NCBI GenBank assembly: GCA_002633025.1
Contig: NMRB01001396.1
Location: 43,847-107,846 of the forward strand
Reading direction: 5' to 3'
Length of the DNA stretch: 64,000 bases
Source of the DNA: Notospermus geniculatus
Taxonomy: Eukaryota > Nemertea > Pilidiophora > Heteronemertea > Lineidae
The notes beneath the pieces are model-generated. The model did no database searches and was not told the DNA's origin. It was given only the letters and a program-made list of their open reading frames with translations. Positions 6,918 through 16,219 of this stretch are shown piece after piece. A program made the translations under genes and the position numbers. Position 1 is the first letter of the stretch, and each line of letters starts with the position of its first letter.

Positions 6918-9900
6918 CTAATCTATAAAAGCTTCATAATAAGTTCCAAATGGTACTGTAGTTTTGCCATCATCTAAAATATATCTTTTATCATCGAATG
7001 GATTTAAACTTCTTTTATTTATCTCTTCTACGTACATATTATGCTTTTCTGATCTCAAAGTCCTCATATCATGACTAAACTTTTTCCTGTCAAACAGTGA
7101 ACTAAAATAATCATCAAATGTTATGTGTTTTTTCACTACATGCTTACTTATTCCTTTTAACTTCTTAGCCTCAGAGTGGACTGCGTCTTCACCTTTAGTT
7201 CGGTATGCATACATTTTACTTCTTAATGCTATAAATTCTGTCATTTCTTCACCAGCTAATTCATCTTTAAAATAACCAGGAACTTTCTTTTTACTTGTAT
7301 CGTATAATGGGTTATCTTTTGGATAATTACTGAAATCAAAGTTCTCTTTTAAATTGTTTAGGTCTTTAATTAAATCATCAGTCTTTAGTTTTAGAACGAA
7401 ACTATCGGTATCTTGATAGAGTAATTCTATGTTCTTTTCACCAAAATATGGTTGTAATGTTTCATAGTAGAATTTGTACATTAACAACTTTGATAATTCT
7501 AAAACTGTTGCACCTATATAAATTGGTTTATCAAATCTTACTGAAGTTTGACGCATTAAGATAGCACATAAATCTTCGTCAAATATAATCTTTGATTCAA
7601 ACTTTGGACTTGTTTGAAGTTTTAAAGCTCTCTCGTTATCATTAACTAATTCTACATCTTTCCTATTTCTGATATTTTCACAAGTCTTACCATAAAATGC
7701 ATTATTCATCAATTTGAAGTAGTCTTTCTCAAAATCTGTTGTTGCTTGCATTCTTTGTTTAGTATTATGATCAATGTATGATGAAAGCCATTGTCTTTGT
7801 TCAAATTCTATGACATAATGAACTTTCTTTAAAATCATACCTTGTTGTAAATAAAACTGTAATAGTCGGTAGTGTACTATATAATTATTTTTATCTTTTT
7901 GAGTTAAGATTAATTTATTTACTTTTGGCCTCTTTTCACTACCTAATACATTTTTCTGGTAATTACTTAACTCATCATCTGGTATAAATAATGATTCTGG
8001 GCAATATGGGAAATTGATAGACTTAAACTTTATACTTTCAGGGTATACTAAATCTACTTCAAAATAATATCCTATAGGTGCATTTTCCTGTACACCTAGT
8101 ATATGTTCTTTTGTTATTTCAAAGTGGGGTATAATCTTTTTGAAATTCTTTTCAGGTAAAAATTCCATCATTGCCCAACCATATAAATTATTTGCGTCGA
8201 CATATAGTAGTTTATGATTATCATCTGCTTTAACATATCTTGTTCCCATTATGCCAGATATACCACCTCTTATTGCATTTTCAAATGTTAACAGTGTATC
8301 AATATCTGTTAATAAGTCTAGATTTATATCTGTGTATTTTAAACCAGCTTGCCAAGTTAAACCAGGACATGAATAACAATGACAAGGATCAATTTCAAAA
8401 TATTTTAGGTTAACTTCTCTAAATCTCTCAAATAAATCTGCTAATAATAATACATCTGATTTTAGGTATAAATCTATAAATTCACCATGATTATTAATTT
8501 TGAAGTGATCCCATATTTCTTTAGCACTTTGATAAACTGATACTGGTTGCATTTCATTTTTAAGGTCATCATAAAACATTTCATGGGTTAATTTTGTTTC
8601 ATTATAACTTTCAAAGGATGTATAAAATGAATATGGAACAGATCCTTTTTTCCTTAATAATTTAAAATCACCTTCATTTGGGTAATAATTTCTTGTTATC
8701 TTAAAATCATCATCAACCATTGATTTCGTACAATTATCTAAACTACCTTGTAAAAATCTATATGAATCTAAAAATCTCAAACAACCAAACTGGAATGAAA
8801 TATAACATTCCGCTGTTTTAGCTAATATCTTCATTTCCTTATCAGTTTTCTTAGTAAGTGTTTTGATAAACAAATGTGCATCATAATTACTTAAGTTATG
8901 AAAGAACACGGGTACAAAGTTAATATATCTTGCTTTTAAGTTACATTCATTATGAGATGCTCCTCTGTAATTTCCAGTATAATGATCATGATCTCTAACT
9001 CGGTCATTGTTTAAGGTTTTACCACAATAATAACAATCTTTAGTTTCTTGAAATAGTTTTTCAATTTCTGGGGTTATTAACATTCCTTTCTTTGTTTTTA
9101 AAAGTTGGCTAAACTGATTCTCTACATTTATTAACCAATTACAGAACACTTCTACAACATCAGATCCTCTATGACATGAATAATTGTTGGGATATAAATT
9201 TGGGTAATCTGAATGTATATAAGCCCCAACTGCAGATGCAATTTGTGTTTTTAGTTTCTTGGTCTTAATTATGACTTCGTCGGCGCTTTGCTCATCAGGG
9301 CTGATAGGTTCTTTGTTCGACTCTGCCGGTGCTGCGCAATTAATACTCTCAAAATCCGCGTAAATAACAAAAGGTACTTTATTCTTGAAATTATAATTTT
9401 TAAACTTCAGTGTTGAATATTTTCCAGTTGGCATTTTTACTTCACAGTAATCATGTTGACCACATTTCTTTTTATGCTCTATTAATGTCTCAATTCTTTC
9501 AAAAGCATTCATGCATCTTCTACATAAGTGTTTAGTATTTTTCTGATCTGTTCTAAAAAATAGATTGATATCTTTTAAAAACATATAATGAGACTGATAA
9601 TGTAAAATATCAATAACATCATCATCATCAAAATTCTTTGAAAGATATAATGGTTCAAGGCTGTAATCTAAAATGTTAATCGAATTAAGTTTTTTAGTTT
9701 CTATCCCAAACACGTTAATTTTTAAATTATTCTCTTTTTCAATCTTTGGTATATCTTTTATCATAACTGGGAAGTTATCAATCTTAATTGATTGCTCATA
9801 CTTTTTATAAGAATATATGCTACTTACGTTATTTTTAGGGGGATATTTAGCAGCTAATAAAGACCATAAAAAACATTTCTGGGGGACTCCGTCTTCATCA

Positions 9901-11285
9901 TTAGTTTTTACATTTATCACAGCATTAGTTTTAAAAGGTAATTGAATAAAATGCCCACCTTTTATTTCTTTCATCCCAGCAATCCAAATATCCATAAAAA
10001 GTATTTTGTTTAATGTTAAACCGCTTCCTTTAAAATATCTTTCATCAATTTGTGTCTTTATATAATTTAGAGATTTATCTAAGATTTCTATTCCTTTGGG
10101 TTGAGAGATAGAAACTTCATAGGGTGACTGAATATTGTGAATAACTATGTTTCCTTGTTTCAAAAATTGCACCTTACATGACAGACTTATTTTAAAACGC
10201 TTGTTTTTAATGTTAGTTATAACATCACTAAACTTATCTCGGTATTCTTTTACATCTACTGCCTCTTTATCATATCTTAATTGCATTGATACATAATTTC
10301 CTTCCCTTCCAAATTGTTTGATAAGGTGAAGTTCGGTTATAGGTTCTTCAAACTCCAAACGTGATAGGTTTGGTTTTTTTGATAGTTTTGTCGACTGCAG
10401 TGATCGTTTTAATTCTGCTTCTGTAAAATATTTTGGCATTTCAGCCAATAAATCTAAAGCTTCCTCCTCTTTTGCAGTAAACCCTGGTAATTCACCAAAC
10501 AAGCTTTTAGTCTCTTGAGTTGTTCGTTGTGGTTGACGTTTTGGTGTATAAAGATTAATCTGACTTTCAACATTACTTTTATGTATCTTTGTGTTAAGAT
10601 GACTTTCCCAGTTTTGTATTTTTATTAGTTTTTTACAATACTGACAATATCGCCCTGTTTTTTCAAAGGGGAATTCTTTTCCTTGTTGATCAAGTTCTAG
10701 TGGAGTTTCATTTATAGTTTTTATTATTTTTCCCTCAGCACTACGGACAAGAGCAACATGGGAAGTTTTTGGTTTTTCTGCGTAAACCTTATTCCAGTTT
10801 TGAAGATGCTTCTTAGTTTTATTATGACGTGCAAGGTTTGTGTACGTAATATCTACATTGCACACTTCACAATGCACTTTTTCTGATTTAACAGTCATAG
10901 CGCCCAATTCTGGGATATTTGTTACATCTTTGCTTCCTTTAATTTTGTACATTTTAGGCTCATCTTTGATTTTGTAACTTTTAGGTTCATCTTTGATTTT
11001 AAATGACTTTCGCCTATCTCTAGAACCAGTATGATCACCTGTATACCTATTATCTGTTGATGATGGTAATATTTTTAATTCCCGTTCTAATGGGTTATAT
11101 AGATTACCAGATTTATCTAATTTGTAACCTGGTGGAATTCCTTCTGGTAAGTATACTACCAAATCTTTATCTATTCTGGTGCGAATTCCTTTACCTTCTC
11201 TCATTCCCTTCATGTATTCTCTAGCAACATCTTCAACAGTTCTTTCATCTAGTATGTCTTTTTCTTTAAAGCTTTTGAGCTCCAT
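6918..11285 (-). CDS. polB: Protein-primed family B DNA polymerase
   Basis: The protein has 1455 residues and is complete. N-terminal C2H2 fingers lie near 139-160 and 214-236. A conserved Polinton N-terminal segment has CFLWSLLAA (about 470) and HYQSHYMFLKD (about 565), a Cys/His layout that could be an OTU-like cysteine protease remnant. A third C2H2 finger is near 590. The exonuclease motifs follow: YADFESI (about 643), NLSNYDAHLF (about 797) and YLKSDVLLLADLF (about 940). An endonuclease VII-like insert (YCGK, DHDHYTGNYRG, HNECN) lies near 755-785. The polymerase motifs are VDANNLYG (A, about 1030), KLMNNAFYGK (B, about 1197) and YQDTDS (C, about 1291). All catalytic acidic residues are present, so it should be active. 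It replicates the linear element from a terminal protein. Confidence 0.97.
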   Translation of the reverse strand: MELKSFKEKDILDERTVEDVAREYMKGMREGKGIRTRIDKDLVVYLPEGIPPGYKLDKSGNLYNPLERELKILPSSTDNRYTGDHTGSRDRRKSFKIKDEPKSYKIKDEPKMYKIKGSKDVTNIPELGAMTVKSEKVHCEVCNVDITYTNLARHNKTKKHLQNWNKVYAEKPKTSHVALVRSAEGKIIKTINETPLELDQQGKEFPFEKTGRYCQYCKKLIKIQNWESHLNTKIHKSNVESQINLYTPKRQPQRTTQETKSLFGELPGFTAKEEEALDLLAEMPKYFTEAELKRSLQSTKLSKKPNLSRLEFEEPITELHLIKQFGREGNYVSMQLRYDKEAVDVKEYRDKFSDVITNIKNKRFKISLSCKVQFLKQGNIVIHNIQSPYEVSISQPKGIEILDKSLNYIKTQIDERYFKGSGLTLNKILFMDIWIAGMKEIKGGHFIQLPFKTNAVINVKTNDEDGVPQKCFLWSLLAAKYPPKNNVSSIYSYKKYEQSIKIDNFPVMIKDIPKIEKENNLKINVFGIETKKLNSINILDYSLEPLYLSKNFDDDDVIDILHYQSHYMFLKDINLFFRTDQKNTKHLCRRCMNAFERIETLIEHKKKCGQHDYCEVKMPTGKYSTLKFKNYNFKNKVPFVIYADFESINCAAPAESNKEPISPDEQSADEVIIKTKKLKTQIASAVGAYIHSDYPNLYPNNYSCHRGSDVVEVFCNWLINVENQFSQLLKTKKGMLITPEIEKLFQETKDCYYCGKTLNNDRVRDHDHYTGNYRGASHNECNLKARYINFVPVFFHNLSNYDAHLFIKTLTKKTDKEMKILAKTAECYISFQFGCLRFLDSYRFLQGSLDNCTKSMVDDDFKITRNYYPNEGDFKLLRKKGSVPYSFYTSFESYNETKLTHEMFYDDLKNEMQPVSVYQSAKEIWDHFKINNHGEFIDLYLKSDVLLLADLFERFREVNLKYFEIDPCHCYSCPGLTWQAGLKYTDINLDLLTDIDTLLTFENAIRGGISGIMGTRYVKADDNHKLLYVDANNLYGWAMMEFLPEKNFKKIIPHFEITKEHILGVQENAPIGYYFEVDLVYPESIKFKSINFPYCPESLFIPDDELSNYQKNVLGSEKRPKVNKLILTQKDKNNYIVHYRLLQFYLQQGMILKKVHYVIEFEQRQWLSSYIDHNTKQRMQATTDFEKDYFKLMNNAFYGKTCENIRNRKDVELVNDNERALKLQTSPKFESKIIFDEDLCAILMRQTSVRFDKPIYIGATVLELSKLLMYKFYYETLQPYFGEKNIELLYQDTDSFVLKLKTDDLIKDLNNLKENFDFSNYPKDNPLYDTSKKKVPGYFKDELAGEEMTEFIALRSKMYAYRTKGEDAVHSEAKKLKGISKHVVKKHITFDDYFSSLFDRKKFSHDMRTLRSEKHNMYVEEINKRSLNPFDDKRYILDDGKTTVPFGTYYEAFID

Positions 11286-11321
11286 TTATTACATAAATTT
11301 TTTTTCAATTGAGGGGTGGAC

Positions 11322-11340
11322 ATATGTCGTCGGCTTCGCC
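11322..11340 (-). repeat. GCGAAGC mini-hairpin motif after the integrase gene
   Basis: On the minus strand it reads GGCGAAGCCGACGACATATG, directly after the integrase stop codon. It matches the motif after the polymerase at 6898-6915 in position and sequence. Confidence 0.45.
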
Positions 11341-12441
11341 TTAGCCTATCGAGCTTATATCTGAAATTGGTAACCATTCATTAAATTTATCACTGTAACC
11401 TTTCCACTTTACTAACCCGTACTTTTTCCCGCTAACTGTCTTATACCTGAGAATTTTCTCAATCTTGTATTCCAATTGTTCTGGATTTGGAACATAACTT
11501 AATTCTTCTTCATAAAAATAACCATCAATAATTTCATTCTGATAATCTTCAAGTTGATAAACAATTGGCTTAGTAAAAATAATCTGTTTAATTGTAAATA
11601 CTTCTTCAGTAAAATTTGGGAGATAACCTTTAGCAAATATTGTTTTATATTTTGTTATTCTTACACTATCACCAATTTTAAATTTAGGGTCACCAAATTC
11701 TTGTTGTAAAAATACTCCATATAAATTAAACCAAACTGCGCCCTCATTTTCTTCTTTCCTCGCTTCTACTGGTTTCATTCCAATTGAAGAGTGAAATGTA
11801 TTATTATAACCTTTGACTAGATCTGGTAATATATCTAACCACTTATCAGTTTCTTTTGCTGTGAAATATTTCCACATTCTTGTTTTTAAAGTTCTATTGA
11901 ACCTTTCAACTACTGCAGCTTTTTTATCTGAAAATGATGAAAACCATTCTATCTTATTTTTCTCTAATAAGTCTTTTAAGTGTTTGTTGTAAAATTCTTT
12001 ACCATCATCAAATTGTATTTTTCCAGGTTTAGCGGTTTTAAATAACTTTTCGAATAAATCTTTGACTTCTTCACCTCTCTTACTTTTTAAAGGTAAAGCC
12101 CAAGCATATCTGCTAAATACGTCTATAACTGTTAAAATGTATTTATAACCCTTTTCACCCCATCTCTGCATATCAACCAAATCTGCTTGCCATTGTTGGT
12201 CAGCATAAGAAACCATTGTTTTTCTGTAAAGGAATTTTTTACTGAACGATTTATGTAATTGATAAGTTGGTAAATCCTCAAGAAACTCCTTTAATTCTTT
12301 ATACTTAATAAGTTTACCATCAGATTTTGTTGTCGTTTCACGATCAGACTTTACTTTCCTCCATAATTGAGAAATATTTGTATAGGCAACTGGACTTTCA
12401 GGGTTGTAATACAAATCTCTAAGATATTGCTCACGATCCAT
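11341..12441 (-). CDS. Retroviral-type DDE integrase with C-terminal chromodomain
   Basis: The protein has 366 residues. The catalytic core runs from about 80 to 235: QWQADLVDM gives the first Asp, IQFDDGKEFYN the second, and AAVVERFNRTLK the Glu, with 33 residues between the last two. All three are present. A C-terminal chromodomain (about 325-366) has YKIEKIL, GLVKWKGYSDKFNEWLP and the aromatic residues expected to bind methylated histone tails, so insertion may be directed to marked chromatin. No HHCC zinc finger is visible at the N-terminus. The gene follows the 177-aa gene by 26 bases. The start codon is preceded by AAGTAAATAAATC on its own strand. Confidence 0.95.
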   Translation of the reverse strand: MDREQYLRDLYYNPESPVAYTNISQLWRKVKSDRETTTKSDGKLIKYKELKEFLEDLPTYQLHKSFSKKFLYRKTMVSYADQQWQADLVDMQRWGEKGYKYILTVIDVFSRYAWALPLKSKRGEEVKDLFEKLFKTAKPGKIQFDDGKEFYNKHLKDLLEKNKIEWFSSFSDKKAAVVERFNRTLKTRMWKYFTAKETDKWLDILPDLVKGYNNTFHSSIGMKPVEARKEENEGAVWFNLYGVFLQQEFGDPKFKIGDSVRITKYKTIFAKGYLPNFTEEVFTIKQIIFTKPIVYQLEDYQNEIIDGYFYEEELSYVPNPEQLEYKIEKILRYKTVSGKKYGLVKWKGYSDKFNEWLPISDISSIG

Positions 12442-12467
12442 GATTATTTATTTACTTAATAAACTCT

Positions 12468-13001
12468 TTATTCCATAGAAGTTATTTTGTTAGTAACGAC
12501 TTTTTCAGCCGCAACTTCTTTTTTCGCCTTCTCTGGTATTGTCTCGATGTATATCGCCGGCTTTGCCTTCCCAGGTATTGATGGCAAATGTTTAAAAACT
12601 TGATATTTCCCCCATTTACACCAAACTATGACTCCAGCAATAAGTAAGACTGATGGAATTACTAACCAGTTATATCCATTCACGGCATCTTTAGATTCGA
12701 CATTTTCAGGCTCGGCTTCTTCAGGCTCGGCTTCTTTAGGCCCGGCTTCTTCAGGCTCAGTTTTTTCAGGCTCAGTTTTTTCTTCCAAGATTTTATTGCC
12801 ATTCAATAAAACCTGTTTTCTTTTTTTAAACTCTTGAGATCTTCTCCCTAATTCTTTACTCCATGCTAATTGCTTTGGTGATCTAGGCTTTCTTGAAGGA
12901 GTAACTGTGACAGTTTGAGTATGCTCACCAGACTTATCATTTTTAGATGGTAAATTAACTTGGTTCAATTGGTTCGATTCTGGGTGTGCTGGGTTCTCCA
13001 T
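12468..13001 (-). CDS. Single-pass membrane protein with EPE repeats
   Basis: The protein has 177 residues. A basic segment (RKPRSPKQLAWSKELGRRSQ, about 37-56) is followed by a short Glu/Pro/Ala repeat array (about 75-103), one clear membrane helix (WLVIPSVLLIAGVIVWCKWG, about 111-130) and a Lys-rich tail. The basic segment before an acidic repeat resembles small DNA- or capsid-binding proteins of Polintons. The start lies inside the end of the 230-aa gene, with a 47-base overlap in a different frame, so the two are probably expressed together. Exact function is unknown. Confidence 0.75.
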   Translation of the reverse strand: MENPAHPESNQLNQVNLPSKNDKSGEHTQTVTVTPSRKPRSPKQLAWSKELGRRSQEFKKRKQVLLNGNKILEEKTEPEKTEPEEAGPKEAEPEEAEPENVESKDAVNGYNWLVIPSVLLIAGVIVWCKWGKYQVFKHLPSIPGKAKPAIYIETIPEKAKKEVAAEKVVTNKITSME

Positions 13002-13647
13002 TTATATCTGTTGAATTTCTATGATTAGTACCGCTATGATGTGTACCACTAACACAGTTTCCAAACGTAATTAAACTTGTTGAAGCAACAGCCATTAAAC
13101 CTCCCATTTTCAAAGTTAACCACCCAGTCCATTTATCTAGTTCGCTATTTATAATGTAGTCATTTCTTAAGTCTTCATAAAGCTTATCTTCATCATTAAT
13201 AGGAAGTAGCCAAGTTGCTAATTTAGAATAAGACTTGATTACAATTTTACCAAAAGTATCATTAACTCTAACTGATAGTGTATTTTGATAAATCCTGTGG
13301 TATTTTATTAAGTCTTTTTCAGACAAGTTGTCAAGGTCGTTAAAAGTTAGTTGCTTGCCAGTGAACTCCTTTGACTTACCAGTTGCAACTAAAATCTCTA
13401 AATCGCCTTTAGCTTGTTTACCTTGTTCTGATAAGACCTGACTAGCTGTTGAACTTTGTTGACTTTTAGTTGACCCTAGTTGACCACTGCTAGTTACTGT
13501 AGTTGAACCTTGTTGACTTTTAGTTGAACCTTGTTGATTCCCAGTCTGAACAATACCCAATTCTTGCATTACATTATCAACCATTCGCAGATCAGGAAAT
13601 TGATTATTCATGTTTTGATTGCCCATAGTTTGATTGCTCATCATCAT
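12955..13647 (-). CDS. Gln/Ser-rich protein with central helical domain, virion-associated candidate
   Basis: The protein has 230 residues. The N-terminal 75 are low-complexity, with repeated QGSTKSQ-type units. A predicted globular region spans about 80-185, and a weak hydrophobic segment lies near 182-200. The first ATG overlaps the ATPase stop codon as ATGA, so translational coupling or a shared transcript is likely. Three consecutive Met codons leave the exact start open by one or two residues. I do not recognise the family. Its position between the packaging ATPase and a membrane protein suggests a role in assembly. Confidence 0.7.
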   Translation of the reverse strand: MMMSNQTMGNQNMNNQFPDLRMVDNVMQELGIVQTGNQQGSTKSQQGSTTVTSSGQLGSTKSQQSSTASQVLSEQGKQAKGDLEILVATGKSKEFTGKQLTFNDLDNLSEKDLIKYHRIYQNTLSVRVNDTFGKIVIKSYSKLATWLLPINDEDKLYEDLRNDYIINSELDKWTGWLTLKMGGLMAVASTSLITFGNCVSGTHHSGTNHRNSTDINGEPSTPRIEPIEPS

Positions 13648-14267
13648 TTAATTAACAGAAAGTTATGTGGAAATTGTAGTCTTAGAACCAGCTTTGCACT
13701 TCTGTTATCCTTTAATTCCTTAATCACCTCATTTCTAACCTCTTTAGGTATAATAGCATTTTCTTCTAAAGCTTGCTTCATCGCATTCTCGTCTTTGTTA
13801 AAGAAAAGCACCAGTAATCTGATATTCTCTCTAAAGTCCTTGACAATTGAATTATACTTCTGAATCAATACCCAAGTTGAAATTTGATAATGGCGGCCAC
13901 TGAACGCGAGATTACATATCTCTGTCGCCTTCCGTTTACTATCTTGCAAGTTAGCACAGTCATCAATTATAAAGAGAGTGTTTGTACCTTTAAAAATCTC
14001 CATACAACACCATAGAACTGCGTTGAGATTAGTTTTTACCAATGCTGGATCGAAGATAATAAAATTTCTGTCTTTGAAGAGCCATTGTCGATTATATGTC
14101 TGATTATAATCAAATGTTGGGCAAAAGAGGATTATATTCTCGAAATGACCTTGGTAGACGGACTCTAGGAGGTCAAGGATGAAATGTGTTTTCCCTGAAT
14201 TAGTTACACCGGAAATGATCGCATTATGTGGCTCAAACAGGAAAATTTCTCTAAGCAAAGTATCCAT
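13644..14267 (-). CDS. FtsK/HerA-like (A32-type) genome-packaging ATPase
   Basis: The protein has 207 residues. The Walker A motif is GVTNSGKT (about 20-27) and the Walker B motif is NTLFIIDDCA (about 96-105). A sensor-like Gln lies in ALVQ-type context at STWVLIQK (about 131-138). The short length and motif order match the packaging ATPases of Polintons, virophages and poxvirus A32. It is thought to pump the genome into the capsid. Together with the capsid-like gene it indicates that the element can form virions. It is the outermost recognised gene on the right. The start codon is preceded by ATCTAACTAA on its own strand. Confidence 0.93.
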   Translation of the reverse strand: MDTLLREIFLFEPHNAIISGVTNSGKTHFILDLLESVYQGHFENIILFCPTFDYNQTYNRQWLFKDRNFIIFDPALVKTNLNAVLWCCMEIFKGTNTLFIIDDCANLQDSKRKATEICNLAFSGRHYQISTWVLIQKYNSIVKDFRENIRLLVLFFNKDENAMKQALEENAIIPKEVRNEVIKELKDNRSAKLVLRLQFPHNFLLIK

Positions 14268-14284
14268 TTAGTTAGATAAATTTC

Positions 14285-14610
14285 TGATAGATGGCACTGC
14301 TGAGGATTCTAATGTTATTAGTTCTTATGTTGAATGGTAGATGACACTGCTCAGGGTTCTGCTGTGGTTATTAGTTCTTGTACTGAGTGATAGATGGCAC
14401 TGTTGAGGATTCTGCTTGCCAATATGTTATTATGTTGATTGATAGATGGCACTGCTCAGGATTCTGATGTTATTAGTTCTTATGCTGAATGGTAGATGTC
14501 ACTGTTGAGGTCTTCTGATATTATTAGTTTTTATGTTGAATGGTAGATGGTACTGCTCAGGATTCTGATGTTATTAGTTCTTATGTTGAATGATAGATGG
14601 CACTCCTGAA
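14285..14610. repeat. Imperfect tandem array of roughly 50-60-bp units at the element's right end
   Basis: About six to seven units share the core GATAGATGGCACTGCTGAGG, then ATTCTGATGTTATTAG and TTCTTATGTTGAATG. Unit lengths vary. It lies between the ATPase start and the host DNA. Subterminal tandem repeats are common in Polinton terminal inverted repeats, so this array probably belongs to the right terminal repeat. Confidence 0.75.
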
Positions 14611-14811
14611 CACTTCGATATATAGGCCTAGATGAAGAGAACAGGCAACAATCAATTTTGAATAATAATTTATTTAAACACCCCAAATATATGTACAGGA
14701 TAAATGGAGAGTACAATCACTTCTTCTAGTATTCTTGTTTTCTTCCACCCATCACATTAACCTCGACTTTCGACTGCCATCTCTGATTCCTGCGACACCT
14801 GGAAATTACAA

Positions 14812-15035
14812 ACCAGAAATTGTGTCAGTAAAATTCACTTGCAAAAAATTACGCCAGTTCCATATTCATAAGTTTGACGTCACAAAGAAGCATTCGTCAC
14901 ACCAGAAACTGTGTCAGCAAAATTCACTTGCAAAAAATTACGCCAGTTCCATATTCATAAGCTTGACGTCACAAACCCGTCAACGTGGCACCCACCATCT
15001 GTTACTTGCAGCGCCTGAAAGTACAAACCAGAAAC
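14812..15035. repeat. Two and a half copies of an 89-bp direct repeat
   Basis: Copies begin at 14812 and 14900 with ACCAGAAAyTGTGTCAG and continue through AAATTCACTTGC and ATTACGCCAGTTCC to TTGACGTCACAAA. A third, partial match (ACCAGAAACT) is at about 15018. The block lies near the likely right border of the Polinton and could be its outermost part or adjacent host repeat. Confidence 0.7.
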
Positions 15036-15074
15036 TAGGATAAACCTAAATTACTAATTAACTGTACTTTCATT

Positions 15075-15190
15075 TAAACCCCTAACCCTATTATATAACC
15101 ATAACCCTAACCCTACTCTAACCCTAACTCTAGGCCCAACACAAACTCTAAGCCTAATATCAACTCTACGCCCGACACCAAGCAATGGGA
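15075..15190. repeat. Degenerate telomere-like CCCTAA repeats
   Basis: Short runs of CCCTAACCCTA, ACCATAACCCTAACCC and CTCTAACCCTAACTC grade into GCCCAACAC-type variants. They are too few and too diverged to be a telomere. They mark an interstitial telomere-like block next to the Polinton end. Confidence 0.6.
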
Positions 15191-15879
15191 ATTCTAGGCA
15201 ATAAAAATGGAGCCTAGGCTAACTTTGTAACACAACACCATATTTAACAGCAATTTAAAAGGAAAGTATACTTACCTACAACTTCCTGGGAATGTAACCA
15301 ATTCTTTGCCTAAATACGAATTTTCAAAGGTTCAAACCTGGATTTGTGAAGAATAACACTAAAACACGTCCTGTCACTTCTGGGGCACTGATATAATGAT
15401 CCCCGCCTATATGAGTCATACACAGCTGTTACATAGGCGATAGACAACAACACGCCACGTCGAATAACTGCCTTTCATCAATAACATCTGTTACATATGT
15501 ACACACACGAGTTTAGTATTAGGAGAATAGTACATATGTGCCAAGCATGTAACTCTATGATCTTAGAATCCGTATGAAACTAGTACCTAGGAAAGTAGGG
15601 AAATGAAGCGAATTGGAACAAAGCGCATCTTATTTCATGTGAGTGAATTGTTGTTCCAATGTCTAAATTTCAAGTGAATAATTGCCTTATGGAATAGGGA
15701 TGAATCTTCCATCCATCTGGATCCTTTCAATTTTACAACTGGTGTTGTAAAATTTGAATCGTGGTAACAAAGTACCCAAAGTGGGAGACGTCAAGTGCAG
15801 TCACGTGTTCGTCCTAAGATATGGGGGAAATGACGAACGCGGACCGACACGCGACTTACACCGACGACATCGCACAGGG
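15191..15879. other. Non-coding host DNA, no recognisable feature
   Basis: I see no gene, RNA or clear repeat here. Long apparent reading frames that start near 15750 only exist because they run into the N gap. Confidence 0.5.
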
Positions 15880-16219
15880 NNNNNNNNNNNNNNNNNNNNN
15901 NNNNNNNNNNNNNNNNNNNNNNNNNNNNNNNNNNNNNNNNNNNNNNNNNNNNNNNNNNNNNNNNNNNNNNNNNNNNNNNNNNNNNNNNNNNNNNNNNNNN
16001 NNNNNNNNNNNNNNNNNNNNNNNNNNNNNNNNNNNNNNNNNNNNNNNNNNNNNNNNNNNNNNNNNNNNNNNNNNNNNNNNNNNNNNNNNNNNNNNNNNNN
16101 NNNNNNNNNNNNNNNNNNNNNNNNNNNNNNNNNNNNNNNNNNNNNNNNNNNNNNNNNNNNNNNNNNNNNNNNNNNNNNNNNNNNNNNNNNNNNNNNNNNN
16201 NNNNNNNNNNNNNNNNNNN
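15880..16219. other. Assembly gap (340 N)
   Basis: A run of N. Apparent reading frames that span it are not evidence of coding. Confidence 0.99.

Larger units (their letters stand above)
1..14700. mobile_element. Polinton/Maverick (adintovirus-like) element, left end outside window
   Basis: This stretch is visibly more AT-rich than the DNA to its right. It carries the hallmark Polinton set: protein-primed PolB, retroviral-type integrase with chromodomain, FtsK/HerA-like ATPase and a capsid-like protein. Genes 1-4787 lie on the plus strand and genes 4753-14267 on the minus strand, so the two sets converge. All reading frames are open, which suggests a recent insertion or an active, virus-like copy. 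The adenain-like maturation protease and a clear penton are not seen and may lie left of position 1. The exact right boundary is not determined. It falls after the ATPase start and probably after the tandem repeats that end near 14610. No terminal inverted repeat can be tested because the left end is missing. Confidence 0.9.

Noticed and set aside
14285-14610. Repeat array considered as CRISPR
   Set aside because: Units are contiguous imperfect tandem repeats of variable length with no unique spacers, in a eukaryotic element.
15075-15190. CCCTAA repeats considered as a chromosome end
   Set aside because: Too short and degenerate, with unique DNA continuing on both sides.
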